Assembly (NCBI GenBank): GCA_950097015.1
Contig: CATNEN010000038.1
Coordinates: 19,688,001 to 19,752,000 of the forward strand
DNA length: 64,000 nt
Direction of reading: 5' to 3'
From: Macrostomum hystrix
Taxonomy: Eukaryota; Platyhelminthes; Macrostomidae
Under the pieces are notes generated by a model. The model was given only the letters and a program-made list of their open reading frames with translations, searched no databases and was not told where the DNA came from. Positions within the stretch are counted from its first letter, which is position 1, and each line of letters opens with the position of its first letter. Both the position numbers and the translations under genes were made by a program. Of the stretch, positions 35,586 through 48,600 are shown piece by piece.

Positions 35586-37229
35586 GCGGTGATTACCTGT
35601 CCTAATGGTCACTCTATGATCTATAATGTAGCGGTGGTTACCTGTCCTAATGGTCACTCTATGATCTATAATGTAGCGGTGGTTACCTGTCCTAATGGTC
35701 ACTCTATGATCTATAATGTAGTGGTGGTCACCTGTCCTAATGGTCACTGTATGATCGATAATGTAGCGGTGATTACCTGTCCGAATGGTCACTCTATGAT
35801 CTATAATGTAGCGGTGGTTACCTGTCCTAATGGTCACTGTATGATCTATAATGTAGCGGTGATTACCTGTCCTAATGGTCACTCTATGATCTATAATGTA
35901 GCGGTGATTACCTGTCCGAATGGTCACTCTATGATCTATAATGTAGCGGTGGTTACCTGTCCTAATGGTCACTGTATGATCTATAATGTAGCGGTGATTA
36001 CCTGTCCTAATGGTCACTCTATGATCTATAATGTAGCGGTGGTCACCTGTCCTAATGGTCACTGTATGATCTATAATGTAGCGGTGATTACCTGCCCTAA
36101 TGGTCACTGTATGATCTATAATGTAGCGGTGGTCACCTGTCCTAATGGTCACTGTATGATCGATAATGTAGCGGTGATTACCTGTCCGAATGGTCACTCT
36201 ATGATCTATAATGTAGCGGTGGTTACCTGTCCTAATGGTCACTCTATGATCTATAATGTAGCGGTGGTTACCTGTCCTAATGGTCACTCTATGATCTATA
36301 ATGTAGTGGTGGTCACCTGTCCTAATGGTCACTGTATGATCGATAATGTAGCGGTGATTACCTGTCCGAATGGTCACTCTATGATCTATAATGTAGCGGT
36401 GGTTACCTGTCCTAATGGTCACTGTATGATCTATAATGTAGCGGTGATTACCTGTCCTAATGGTCACTCTATGATCTATAATGTAGCGGTGATTACCTGT
36501 CCGAATGGTCACTCTATGATCTATAATGTAGCGGTGGTTACCTGTCCTAATGGTCACTGTATGATCTATAATGTAGCGGTGATTACCTGTCCTAATGGTC
36601 ACTCTATGATCTATAATGTAGCGGTGGTCACCTGTCCTAATGGTCACTGTATGATCTATAATGTAGCGGTGATTACCTGCCCTAATGGTCACTGTATGAT
36701 CTATAATGTAGCGGTGGTCACCTGTCCTAATGGTCACTGTATGATCGATAATGTAGCGGTGATTACCTGTCCGAATGGTCACTCTATGATCTATAATGTA
36801 GCGGTGGTTACCTGTCCTAATGGTCACTGTATGATCTATAATGTAGCGGTGATTACCTGTCCTAATGGTCACTCTATGATCTATAATGTAGCGGTGGTCA
36901 CCTGTCCTAATGGTCACTGTATGATCTATAATGTAGCGGTGGTTACCTGTCCTAATGGTCACTCTATGATCTATAATGTAGCGGTGATTACCTGCCCTAA
37001 TGGTCACTGTATGATCTATAATGTAGCGGTGATTACCTGTCCTAATGGTCACTCTATGATCTATAATGTAGCGGTGGTCACCTGTCCTAATGGTCACTGT
37101 ATGATCTATAATGTAGCGGTGGTTACCTGTCCTAATGGTCACTGTATGATCTATAATGTAGCGGTGATTACCTGTCCTAATGGTCACTGTATGATCTATA
37201 ATGTAGCGGTGATTACCTGTCCTAATGGT
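35586..37229. repeat. 45-bp minisatellite with 585-bp higher-order period
   Basis: About 36 units with ACCTGTCCTAATGGTCAC and ATGATCTATAATGTAGCGG. Variant positions (CTCT/CTGT, GATCTA/GATCGA, GGTTA/GATTA/GGTCA, GTAGTGG) recur in the same order after 13 units. For example, GTAGTGGTGG occurs at 35718 and 36303. It is open on both strands over 1.6 kb. It lies between the 5' end of the coiled-coil gene and the 3' end of POLR1A. The flanks (35100-35585, 37230-37972) hold no gene; a tRNA-like scrap lies at 37750-37860. Confidence 0.97.
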
Positions 37230-37972
37230 GAATGAATGATATTTACTTTGCCGGTCAATACATGCTCTATAAAGAAATCCTAACTAAAATTTAAAGATTC
37301 GAAATTCGAATGAAAAAGTTAAGAAAAGTCAACAGTTTTTATCCAAAGTCAGTCAAAAATAGAAATTGACAAAATCATGCCTTCAATTAAGCAATGATGA
37401 TTTAAAACTGTTAAAGCAGAGGTCCTCTTTAAACGTATAGCAAAGCTGCACCGAAGAAACGCACAAGAATCGAACTTCAGACCTGTCCTAATTAAGCAGA
37501 CAAATATGCACATAAATGGTTTGGCTTTTTAAAACAGTGAATAATCAATAAGAAGAATACAATCCAACGTATTCGAGTCTTTTGCCCTTTACCGATTTCG
37601 TGGTGAGTCGAAAGATTTAGGGAAACGAACAAAATGCAAGATCATTATAACAAAACGGTAAATTAAATAATTCCAAGTTTAGATACGTGGCCAGATGTGC
37701 AAATTAACGCGTTTCCTTATTTTTAGTTGTATTTAATTAAACCTACGAGTAAGAGTCAAGAGTTCGAATCTTACCTCGGGTGCTGTTAGGCATGACACTG
37801 AATTGATCCATTTCATCAGCTCAGTAAATCCATGAAATGGTTACCAGCATTAGCCAGGTAGATTATTCTCTAAATAACGATTACTAGCTCACACGGGCGA
37901 AACAAAGACTTGAGCACATTGACACAGACTAGTTAGGCAGTTTATATCGATAAATATTTGAAATTAGACCAA

Positions 37973-39574
37973 TCAATCTGAGCTAAACAGCGGTTGTTGG
38001 TGATCTGCTTTAATCTGCGATCGCTCCTTGCTGTGCCGATGCTGCTGCTGCTTCTGCTGCATTTTCTTGTGGCTGTGACGCCCACCGTACAAGTCCGCGT
38101 CGCCGAACTCGCTGTCCGCCTGACGGCTAATATTCAAATCGCTGGCCATCAGCTTTACAGACTGGGCTGTGCTAGATTTCTTAGCTCGCAATGGCAACAG
38201 GTGCAACAGGTCGAAGGCGCCGGTGCCGCAGCCTACGGGCGGCCGGCCGGCCATGATGCAGGCAGAGGGCGAGCGCATGTCGTCGCGAGCGGCAGCCAGC
38301 ACGGCGTCCTTCAACACCACCGAGGAGGTCTCGAATGACATTCGCTGCAGAGCTGACGGCTGAGAGATCATGCCGTGCCTGCTAAAAGCCAGATAGGTGC
38401 CGGTGCAAGTCATGTAGTCGGAGACAAGCGTGAGGTGCCTAGGATCCACCCCGATGCCGTAGTGTTTAAATACGTCGCGAACCTCGCGCACAATGCAACT
38501 AGCAGCCGCTTCTATGCCGTAGGCGGATTGCATGACGCGAATATTGTTGGTGTAGGCCGTGTTAACATCGAGTAGGTCGCTGTGCGGCCGGACCAGGTCT
38601 AGATTGACACCTTCGACTCGCAGGATCCAGGGCAGTTTTGATTTGTCCAGGGTGGCTCGCTCCACCTAATTGGACACAATGCGATGAGTTTAATAAGTTT
38701 ATGGCGCCCCCTGTTATCAAGTATACTTGTCTATAATTAAAAGTAGAAAGATCACACTATTTTCCCTCTGGAGGAAGACCACTGCCTACTTCACGAATGA
38801 CCCAATTTCGTCAAATTCCAGTATTTCGATCCAAATTTTCCACAATCTACGATGATCTAACTTTCGAAACCGTCCGACGTCAGAATCGTCGAGATATTCA
38901 GCGATTCTTGTCGAAGACGCTGGGGACAAAAACACGTACCATTGCTCTGCATAAAATTCTATGGCCAATCCAATGTGGTTAAAAAATTAACAATTTAACC
39001 AATCAAAAATCCAATGATGATGAAATCAATATGGATGATTTTTGTGAACAGAAAAATTATGCCTACATTTGTGGTTTCTATCACCAGGCACTCAGACGAA
39101 AATCGATAAATATCTACAGCATTTTAGATCAGAGCTACATTCGCATACGAAAATCAGATGCTATTTTTAGAAACAACCCCCTGGTCACGTGCCGTCATTT
39201 GATGTCACTTTCTATTTTTAGAAATTCTAAGAAACCGATCATCATAGCACGAATGCACAAACCTTAGGTGCCTTGTGTACCACGCTAGCCTCAGCTAGCT
39301 GCCCGACCAGACTGGCCAAATCCAGCCGACCTTCAATGTCTTTCAGCGCCACAGTCAGCTCGCAGCTGCGGTGCTTTTTAGCATCGAAGCTGTAGTTAAG
39401 AAAGGCTGGATGCAGTTTGGTAACCATGGCGACGCGTTGCTCAGCGTCTAAAAGCTTCTTCGATTCTTTGATCTTTAAGTCGTTTAAAACCGCCTCGCTA
39501 GCTCCACCGCCGCCACCGTCGGACTCCTCGCCGTTGTCGATGATGCGACGCGGTTCTAGAGAAGGTTCACCGCG

Positions 39575-39616
<42 letters not shown>

Positions 39617-42600
39617 TGCCGGGGCGGCAGTGGTTGTATGCTCCGGCTGGCGATCAGCTGCGGCCACCTCTTCGTCCTCAGACTCGCTAAGTTCGACACC
39701 TTCGGCTAGAATCTCAGAGCGCTCGGCGTCTTCCGCTTCGAATTCGCGATAATCTTCGTCGTCATTGCTGGCACGATGTCTGCCGCGACCTTCCGGATCG
39801 TCGTCAAAGTCGCCGCTGGCGACACCGCCACCGTCGCCGTCGCCGACAATATCAGCAGCGGCGTTAGCCAGAGCTCTGAGCACAGACTCAGAAACGCGCT
39901 CTTTAACTCGCACTTCAATCTCTTTAGCTAGGCGAGGCAGGAATTTAGTTTCCAGGTAACGCATGGCCTGTCAATGACGGATTGGGCATCCAGGTGGCGA
40001 ATGAGAATAAGGGAGAGAAGCCAATGCAGAGAAAGACAACGAGAGCTAGGGAGAGAGCCGAATAGGGAACAGATGGACAGTTGCAGCGATTCAAAGGCGC
40101 ACCCGGAGCCTCTGTACAGCTTTTTACAGCTCCATGGACCGAAGGGCCGAAGAACACACAAAATTTCTAACCTGTCTAAAGGGGCATTTGTAGGAGAGCT
40201 GTGGGCACTGGAAGATCATTTGGCAAGGAGGCAATTCTGCTCATTCCGCTGACTCCTGAGCACACACTCACACAGGTGTGTTACACCTGCCCTGACTCTT
40301 ACACTGTCAGGCAGTGTACACTCTTTTCTGTGCCTTGGGGTTGGTCTTTAAAAGTACAAATTGTATGATAAACCCCTAAAAAGAAAGAGTCTAACCTGCT
40401 CAGGCCGCAGAAAGGTTTTGGCTTTGTAAGCGGATCTGCGCTTGAAATGAAAAGTGAATTTCAGCGTCCGCTGCATGTGCAGATGGCAGGCGCTGATCTG
40501 TTGAAGCATTTCACCAAGTAGCACCTTGTTTAGCCGGCAAATCAGCTGCTCCAGTCTGTAGGTGTGCTCAGCCGAGTCGGGCACGTGCGGCAGAACTTTG
40601 AGCACCATCAATGGTGTCTTAATAGTCTCGGAGCCAGTCATTAGTACTTCGCGAAGACGAGGAATACCTGGAATACATTGACTTTACAGTTGTAACACTG
40701 GCCTTTAAATACTAGATTGTCATAACCCATACCATACGGTCAGTTCCTACCTACTAGACGGTCAGAGTCCCTACCTACTAGACGGTCAGAGTCCCTACCT
40801 ACTAGACGGTCATAGTCCCTACCTACTGGACGGTCATAGTCCCTACCTTCTAGACGGTCATAGTCCCTACCTACTGGACGGTCATAGTCCCTACCTACTA
40901 GACGGTCATAGTCCCTACCTATCATTACTGCCTAAGTTGAGTCATGAATTCCAAAAACGTATGAAAAAGCCTTAATTACCAAGAGTAACATTGACCTCGC
41001 CGCGGCCAGCAAAGTGAAACGTATTCAGTGTCATCTGAGTTGACGGCTCGCCGATACTCTGCGAAGCCAGTAGGCCGACGCATTCACCCGGCTGCGAAAG
41101 CGAGGCCCGACACCGGTGCCACATAAGTCGTTGAAATTCAGCCGCAATGGACTGTCGGTCAGGCGAGTCGGCGAACTTTTTATCGGCATAGTTGAGCACA
41201 GTCTCGCGATAGGTCTCAGAGACGGAGCCTAATCTCAAGTGCGGCGGATGATTTGCCAACACTGGCACGCTGATGACTCGCCGGACACTGTAGTATTGGC
41301 CATCGTCGCCCTGAACAACTTCGGCAATGCGAGCCTCTCGATCATTGTTGCTATGTAGGCGAGCTTCTCGGCGAGCTAAGCGCCAATCGCGGCGAAGTGA
41401 TTTGAGCTCGCCGGCTTTGCCCGACGCTGGTTCGGCGATGCAGAACGAATCGTTTGAGTCCAATTGGGCTAGCTTAGACTGGAAATTTTGTAAAATGGGT
41501 TTCAATTAAACATGTTAAATGAAGCCAGTGCAAGCCGTAAATTGTTCGAAACATATCGGCTGAGTACTTTTTAGACGAATTTAATAAGCAGTATAGCTCC
41601 TTGGATTTCAGGTAGAAACTCACAGGATTTAAGCTAACAACGCATGGGATTTCAGGTAGAAACTCAGTCAGAAGGTCATTGGATTTCACGCAGAAACTGA
41701 TGGGATTTCAGGTAGAAACACATGGGATTTCAGGCAGAAGCTCATGGGATTTCAGGTAGAAACTCATGGGATTTCAGGTAGAAACTCATGGGATTTCAGG
41801 TAGAAAAACAATGAATTTCAGGCAGAAAATCATGGGATTTCAGGTAGAAACTCATGGGATTTCAGGTAGAAACTCATGGGATTTCAGGTAGAAACTCATG
41901 GGATTTCAGGTAGAAACTCATGGGATTTCAGGTAGAAACACATGGGATTTCAGGCAGAAGCTCAATGAATTTCAGGCAGAAACTCATGGGATTTCAGGTA
42001 GAAACTCATGGGATTTCAGGTAGAAAAACAATGAATTTCAGGCAGAAACTCATGGGATTTCAGGTAGAAACTCATGGGATTTCAGGTAGAAACTCATGGG
42101 ATTTCAGGCAGAAACTCACTGGATTTCAGGTAGAAACTCGTGGGATTTCAGGTAGAAACTCATGGGATTTCAGGTAGAAACTCATGGGATTTCAGGTAGA
42201 AACTCATGGGATTTCAGGTAGAAACTCATGGGATTCAAGGTAGAAACTTATCAGATTTCAAGTGGAAACTAACCGTTAAACTTTCACCAATGCGGCCAGC
42301 AAACAATTCGCTATTGTCAGCAAACAGGTCCATCCTCGCAGACTGAAGAAACGGAGTCCTGGCTACATCTAGGCCGTCTTCGCCGTACAGAAACTGTACA
42401 ATAGTGCCATCCGAGTTGCGCACAGTCATATCGTACTGTACAGCCAGGCCTTCCAGGTGTTTAATTAGACTGCGCTGCAGGTAGCCTGAACGAGAAGTTT
42501 TAACGGCGGTATCAATCAGGCCGTCACGGCCAGCCATGGTGTGAAAGAACAGCTCCTGCGGCGGTAGGCCGGTTAGAAATCTAGCGGAGCAGAAACCGCC

Positions 42601-45600
42601 AGCTCTCGGGTGAGTGTCGTAGGCTGGGAATGATGGCAGGGTTCTGCCGGACAGTGTCGGCGCCATTCGCCTGCCTTCGATTTCAATCTGGCCCAAAGCT
42701 ACGGACATCTGTTGAGCATTCACCTGGCTGCCTTTGGCACCCGAGTGGATCATTAGCTGCAGATTATTGGCCGGGAATGGCACCAGTAGGCGGCCGGGCA
42801 TTAGCTCCTCGCAGACGCGATCTTGCAGAGATTTCACGCGAGAGGTGACGGTGGCATCCAGCTCCATCTGGGGGAGAAACGGGGGAGAAACGCGATCGAT
42901 AATGGGTCGATTATTAATCTAGGGGCAGAATGATAGACCTATAAAAATGGATAGAAACGTGTTGTTAATTGGACGAAATGACTATCTAAATGTGCCCCAG
43001 CTAATAAAAAACAACCGGGTCATTGCTGCAGGTTTTAACATGAGTTTCTAGACTAAATTACTAATTACTAAAGGAAACCCAATTTCGGGAATAATAGGTG
43101 ATTACTAAGACTGATAGGTAATCAGATGCAGGACGACAAAAAAGGAAAATATTGGAATATTTATATTGGAAGGAACAGATAGACAGGTGGACAAAACAGT
43201 CGGAAAGAAACAGCAGACAGAATACGAGTAGGAGAGGCAGATTAGCGCGTCCCATTACGAGGAGACATATTAGTACATTTATACACATCAAGTCGGCAGG
43301 CAGGCGGGCAAGTACAAGCAACCCACCTGTTTCCTGGCGCCCTCCACCGGATCAAAGTGAGCAGCCCGCAGAGCAGCCCTCAGACTATCCGGGGTGAGCA
43401 GTTCAGGCGCAATGCCCATAGCGGCTCGGGCAGCTTTAACGCCTTCGCGATCAACTTTTTTGAACACTCGCCGGCGCCGCCTATCAGCGCTGGGATCAAC
43501 AATGAGATCTTTCAGGCCGAGGGTGAAGCCGACGCTGCGCAACGCACAATTGGCTATTCGACTAATAGCCGACAGCAAATCAGCGGCCGTCTGGGGCCCG
43601 TAGAGTTCGTGCATGGCGTGTACAAGGCTGTAGCCGGCTGCACCAACGTGTGCCTTGTCCAATAAGCCCGTGAGTAATTCGCCTTGGCGCACTATCAGAT
43701 CGACGTCCGACATGGTCAGTGTGACGGGGTCGCCACGACCGGACCACAGTTCGGCTTTCATGCGACGACCGGGCAGCGTGATATTGGGCAGTGGCTGGCC
43801 TTTTGGCACCAGATTCATTATTAGAGTTGAGAACACCTGGTCAAGTGGAGGGTGAATGATTGATGAATGAGAAGGAAATGTACTTTTCGATTGACTATGT
43901 GTCATGTTCATCTACGAGTATGTCATGTCAATCTAGGTCATGTGTATCTATGCCATGTGTATCTATGCCATGTGTATCTATGCCATGTGTATCTATGCCA
44001 TGTGTATCTATGCCATGTGTATCTATGCCATGTGTATCTATGCCATGTGTATCTATGCCATGTGTATCTATGCCATGTGTATCTATGCCATGTGTATCTA
44101 TGCCATGTGTATCTATGCCATGTGTATCTATGCCATGTGTATATATGCCATGTGTATCTATGCCATGTGTATCTATGCCATGTGTATCTATGCCATGTGT
44201 ATCTATGCCATGTGTATCTATGCCATGTGTATCTATGCCATGTGTATCTATGCCACGTGTATCTATGCCATGTGTATCTATGCCATGTGTATCTATGCCA
44301 TGTGTATCTATGCCATGTGTATCTATGCCATGTGTATCTATGCCATTTGTATCTATGCCATGTGTATCTATGCCATGTGTATCTATGCCATGTGTATCTA
44401 TGCCATGTGTATCTATGCCATGTGTATCTATGCCATGTGTATCTATGCCATGTGTATCTATGCCATGTGTATCTATGCCATGTGTATATATGCCATGTGT
44501 ATCTATGCCATGTCAATCAATGTCATGTCAATCTACGAGTATGTCATGTGTATCTATCTCATGTCAATCTGTGTCATGTCAATCTATGCCATGCCAATCT
44601 ATGTTATGTGTATCTATGTCATGTCCATCTGTATCATGTCCATCTGTGTCATGTCAATCTGTGTCATGTCCATCTGTGTCATGTCAATCTGTGTCATGTC
44701 CATCTGTGTCATGTCCATCTGTGTCATATCAATCTGTGTCATGTCCATCTGTGTCATGTCAATCTGTGTCATGTCCATCTGTGTCATGTCCATCTGTATC
44801 ATGTCCATCTGTGTCATGTCAATCTGTGTCATGTCAATCTGTGTCATGTCAATCTGTGTTATGTCCAACTGTGTCATATCTTTTCTACTCTCGTCCATTA
44901 TCATGTATCTCTCGATGACAAGATATGCCTCGTCGATCATTGTCTCCCGTCACGCTCAACAGAATCTCTCCCAAGACTCACCTGTTTGCCAGTCCACAGT
45001 CGCTGCACCCTAGTCGAGCCTTTGCGACTGTGACGTCGAATGCGCCAGATGGTAGGAGGCAGAGTTTTGATGGCGCAGTGGCGCGGCGCGTCTAGAGCGG
45101 TGAGGCCCTCCCACACTAGCTGAAAGTAGTCCTCTCTGGATAGGAAACGATTCACCCAGGACAGCTTCACAGTGGCTATGACGTGATCCTGCGAGGTATT
45201 AATTTAGTTATGTATTAGAAACTCACCTAGATTCTCATCTAGAGCCCTAGACAATAACCTAGATTCTCTATCTAGAGCCCTAGACAATAACCTAGATTCT
45301 CTATCTAGAGCCCTAGACAATAACCTAGATTCTCTATCTAGAGCCCTAGATTCTCCATCTAGAGCCCCAGACAACAACCTAGATTCTCCATATAGAGCCC
45401 CAGACAACAACCTAGATTCTCCATCTAGAGCCCCAGACAACAACCTAGATTCTCCATATAGAGCCCCAGACAACAACCTAGATCCATCTAGACACTACTC
45501 TAGATTCTCCATGTAGACATTAGCCTGGATTTATTCACTAAACATTAAATTAGATTCTTATCACAGAGAAGACAATCTATTTATAAAGCTAACCTGGATA

Positions 45601-48600
45601 AGTCCGCCTAATGGACTGCCATCCTTGGGCGCCAGATAGTGATTTGGTGCAGACATCAGCTGTTTAACTTCGGCCATAGCCGGCAGGCTTTGCACGCAAT
45701 GGCCGTTCATCTCGTCGCCGTCAAAGTCGGCATTGTAAGCTTTGCAGGCGGAGTAATGCAATCGGATTGTTCGCAGCGGGCGACTTCTGCGGGTTTAGTT
45801 TAGGATTTAACCATAGACTGTAGCTGACGTCTAGTATTTATGTTTCAAATAACCAGCCAGGACCATAGACAGTAGCTGAGACAGTTAATCCGGGAATGGG
45901 AAAAGGCAATTACTAAAGTAATTTATATGTTATACCCGTAGTGAGTGACACATGAGGCATCTTAACCAGATATGACCATAGACAGTGGCTGAGATATGTA
46001 GAGGCATCTTAATAAGGTATGACCATAGACAGTGGCTGAGATATAGTGAATATTTAGGGAGGCTGTATTGACTTACTTTGGTGGATTCGGCAGCACTCGA
46101 ACCTTGTGGCCCTGCATACTAGGCCTATGCAATGTTGGCTGCCGATTCATGATTAAATAATCGTTATCACTCAGATGCCGCAGAACTGTCCACGGCCCGA
46201 CTCGTCCCTGACTAGGCCGGAGGTCACCTGCCAGGGTGGCGCGAAGCTTCTTTGAACAGTGAGCTAGCGGCACAACGCTGCCATCGGGCTTGACGATGGC
46301 ATTTGCGCCAGGATATCTGTCAGGCCCGTTGGCCACTAGCCGGCGGAGTCGGTCAATGTTAAATGGTGTCACCTCTTCTGGGAAGCTGAGTCTACGTGCG
46401 AACACGGTCGGTATGCCGACTTCGTCGACGCGCATCAGAGGATCCGGTGATATTACTGACCGGCATGCGTAGTTAACTCGCTTGCCTAGTAGAATACAGG
46501 CGGGTGAGACATTTAAATAATACAATCGATAACTTTTCCCGCTGGGAACCAACTCAGACATTTTTATAGTTGTTAGGCCAGTGTTGGAACGATTTTGATA
46601 CGATTTTCAACGTTTTTAAAGTTTGGGCTGATTTCTTATCGATATTGGTACGATTTTCACCGACATTTGCTGTCTCTGTGCCCGGTGAAAGTCGGGTCCA
46701 GTTTGGGCAAGTTTCGGACCGATTTTCACCGATTTTCCCCCAATTTTCGCCTACCCTGTGCCAGGTGAAAGTCGGGTCCAGTTTGGGCAAGTTTCGGACC
46801 GATTTTCACCGATTTTCCCCCAATTTTCGCCTACTTTCCAGGTAAAATTCGCGCTAAGTCCTCATACTATGTACAGCATGCACTGCATCGCTCGAAACAG
46901 TGTGTGGCTGCGCCCTCCCTCCGTACAAGCGCCAGCGTTACACTGCAGATTTGGAGTCTGGCACAGTTCCAAAAGCTGTACCTGGCCCAGTGCCTAATGC
47001 AGTCTTTTTCATTTACTTTGTATTATATGCTAAATAAAACAGAATGCATAACGCCATATTTTTGTGTCAATGCAAACCACCTTTAGACTCCTTTTACTTC
47101 GGCTTTACTATTTGATTGCATATTTGAACTACCTAGCTATAGCTATAACGTTATAAGGTTAAGGTCTCGTAAATTTCTACGCAGCTGCTTCAGCCTATAA
47201 ATTGGATTGAATGGTCATAAAATAGAAAATCCCAAAATCACATTGCTCTGTTTCAGCTGTTGCACTGTTAATAATGCCACGTTCAAACCGAGCACGCCAG
47301 AAGCAATGGAGACAGCTAAAATCAGAAAGAGAAAATTCTTTTGCTGACACTCGGGCCGACAGCAGCGACAGCGACACCCAGCAGCCTGCTGCGAGCCCTG
47401 GACACGGTGGTCCTCCTGCCGACAGCAGCGACAGCGACACCCAGCAGCCTGCTGCGAGCCCTGGACACGGTGGTCCTCCTGCCGACAGCAGCGACAGCGA
47501 CACCCAGCAGTCTGCTGCGAGCCCTGTCAACCATGCAGCGACCAGTCCCATTTTTCTTGGTGCCAGCATAAGTGTCAAGGATGCAGCTATGGCGATCGAA
47601 GACTTTGCAAAGAAAAGCAAACTGCGTCGTCTGTCGAAAGCATTGCTTTTGCGGCTTCTACAACGTCTTTTGCCGACAGCGAACTCCATGCCGAAAACTC
47701 TTACACAGCTGGATAAAGCACTGGGACTTGCGCCCGTCAGAGGTCGATTTCAGCCCAAGAATGCTACTTGTCATTTCGTTTGTTGCACATGTAATACGAG
47801 CCACGTAGAAGCTATCGCTGATGAGCGTTGCCAGCAGTGTCAATCCGATACGGTTAAGTTCTGGGTGGTCGATGTTCGCTCGCAGCTGCGCGTGATGATT
47901 GAGCGCAATCATTTGCTTCGCTACGTCACCTTTCCTTGCGATCAAATATATACGCCTGGCTGTCTAAGCTTTGCTGCAGGCACGGCCTATCAACGTTTTT
48001 TGCAGACCATTCGACCACAAGAACGAAGTGATTTGACCTACACTTTGAGCACTGACGGCTTTACAGTCGCGAGAACATCCAGCGCTGAAGTGTGCCCAGT
48101 TTATCTTATTATTAACGAAATAGACGATAAAATAAAGATGCGCTTCGTCGTATTGTGCGGCTTGTGGACGGGAAAGCGCAAGTTGCGAGCCTCGCACTTC
48201 TTCAGTTAGTGGTTCCCATGCTTAACAGGTTGCGCGTGGAAGGCATTACGATCGTTGATGAAACCGGGGCTAAACGAAATCTTCATCTACATCCACTGAT
48301 CGGAATGTTCGACGCTCCTGTTCGCGCCGACGCAATCGGAATAAAGCGCTTCAACGCGCGCTACGGTTGCGACAAATGCTACGTCGAAACGCGCCCGCAA
48401 CTGAGAGCAGGCCGCTACTATCCTACTCAACTCACGAATGCCATGATGGAAACAGCAAGACGCGCTGGTTGCAGGGCACCAGCTGTTCGCACCAGGCGAG
48501 ACACGCTTCATTTGGCTGCGACCATCCCTGCACGCCGAGACGATTTTCTAGGCGTGAGTATCCTGTTATATGTGTAGTACGAGCGCAGTTTATAGGCATC

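Noticed and set aside
35505..37235. ORFs of about 550 codons on both strands
   Set aside because: The 45-bp unit is 15 codons without a stop on either strand, so the ORFs come from the array.
43860..45033. Cys/Val/Ser/Met repeat ORFs of more than 300 codons
   Set aside because: A 15-bp intronic array in POLR1A is open in all frames. The real exons lie on the other strand to each side.
46486..46561. N-terminal extension of the POLR1A exon with an ATG
   Set aside because: The conserved protein continues from exon 54958-55090 across a splice at GG|C AAG. The extra ORF is intron sequence next to the transposon end.
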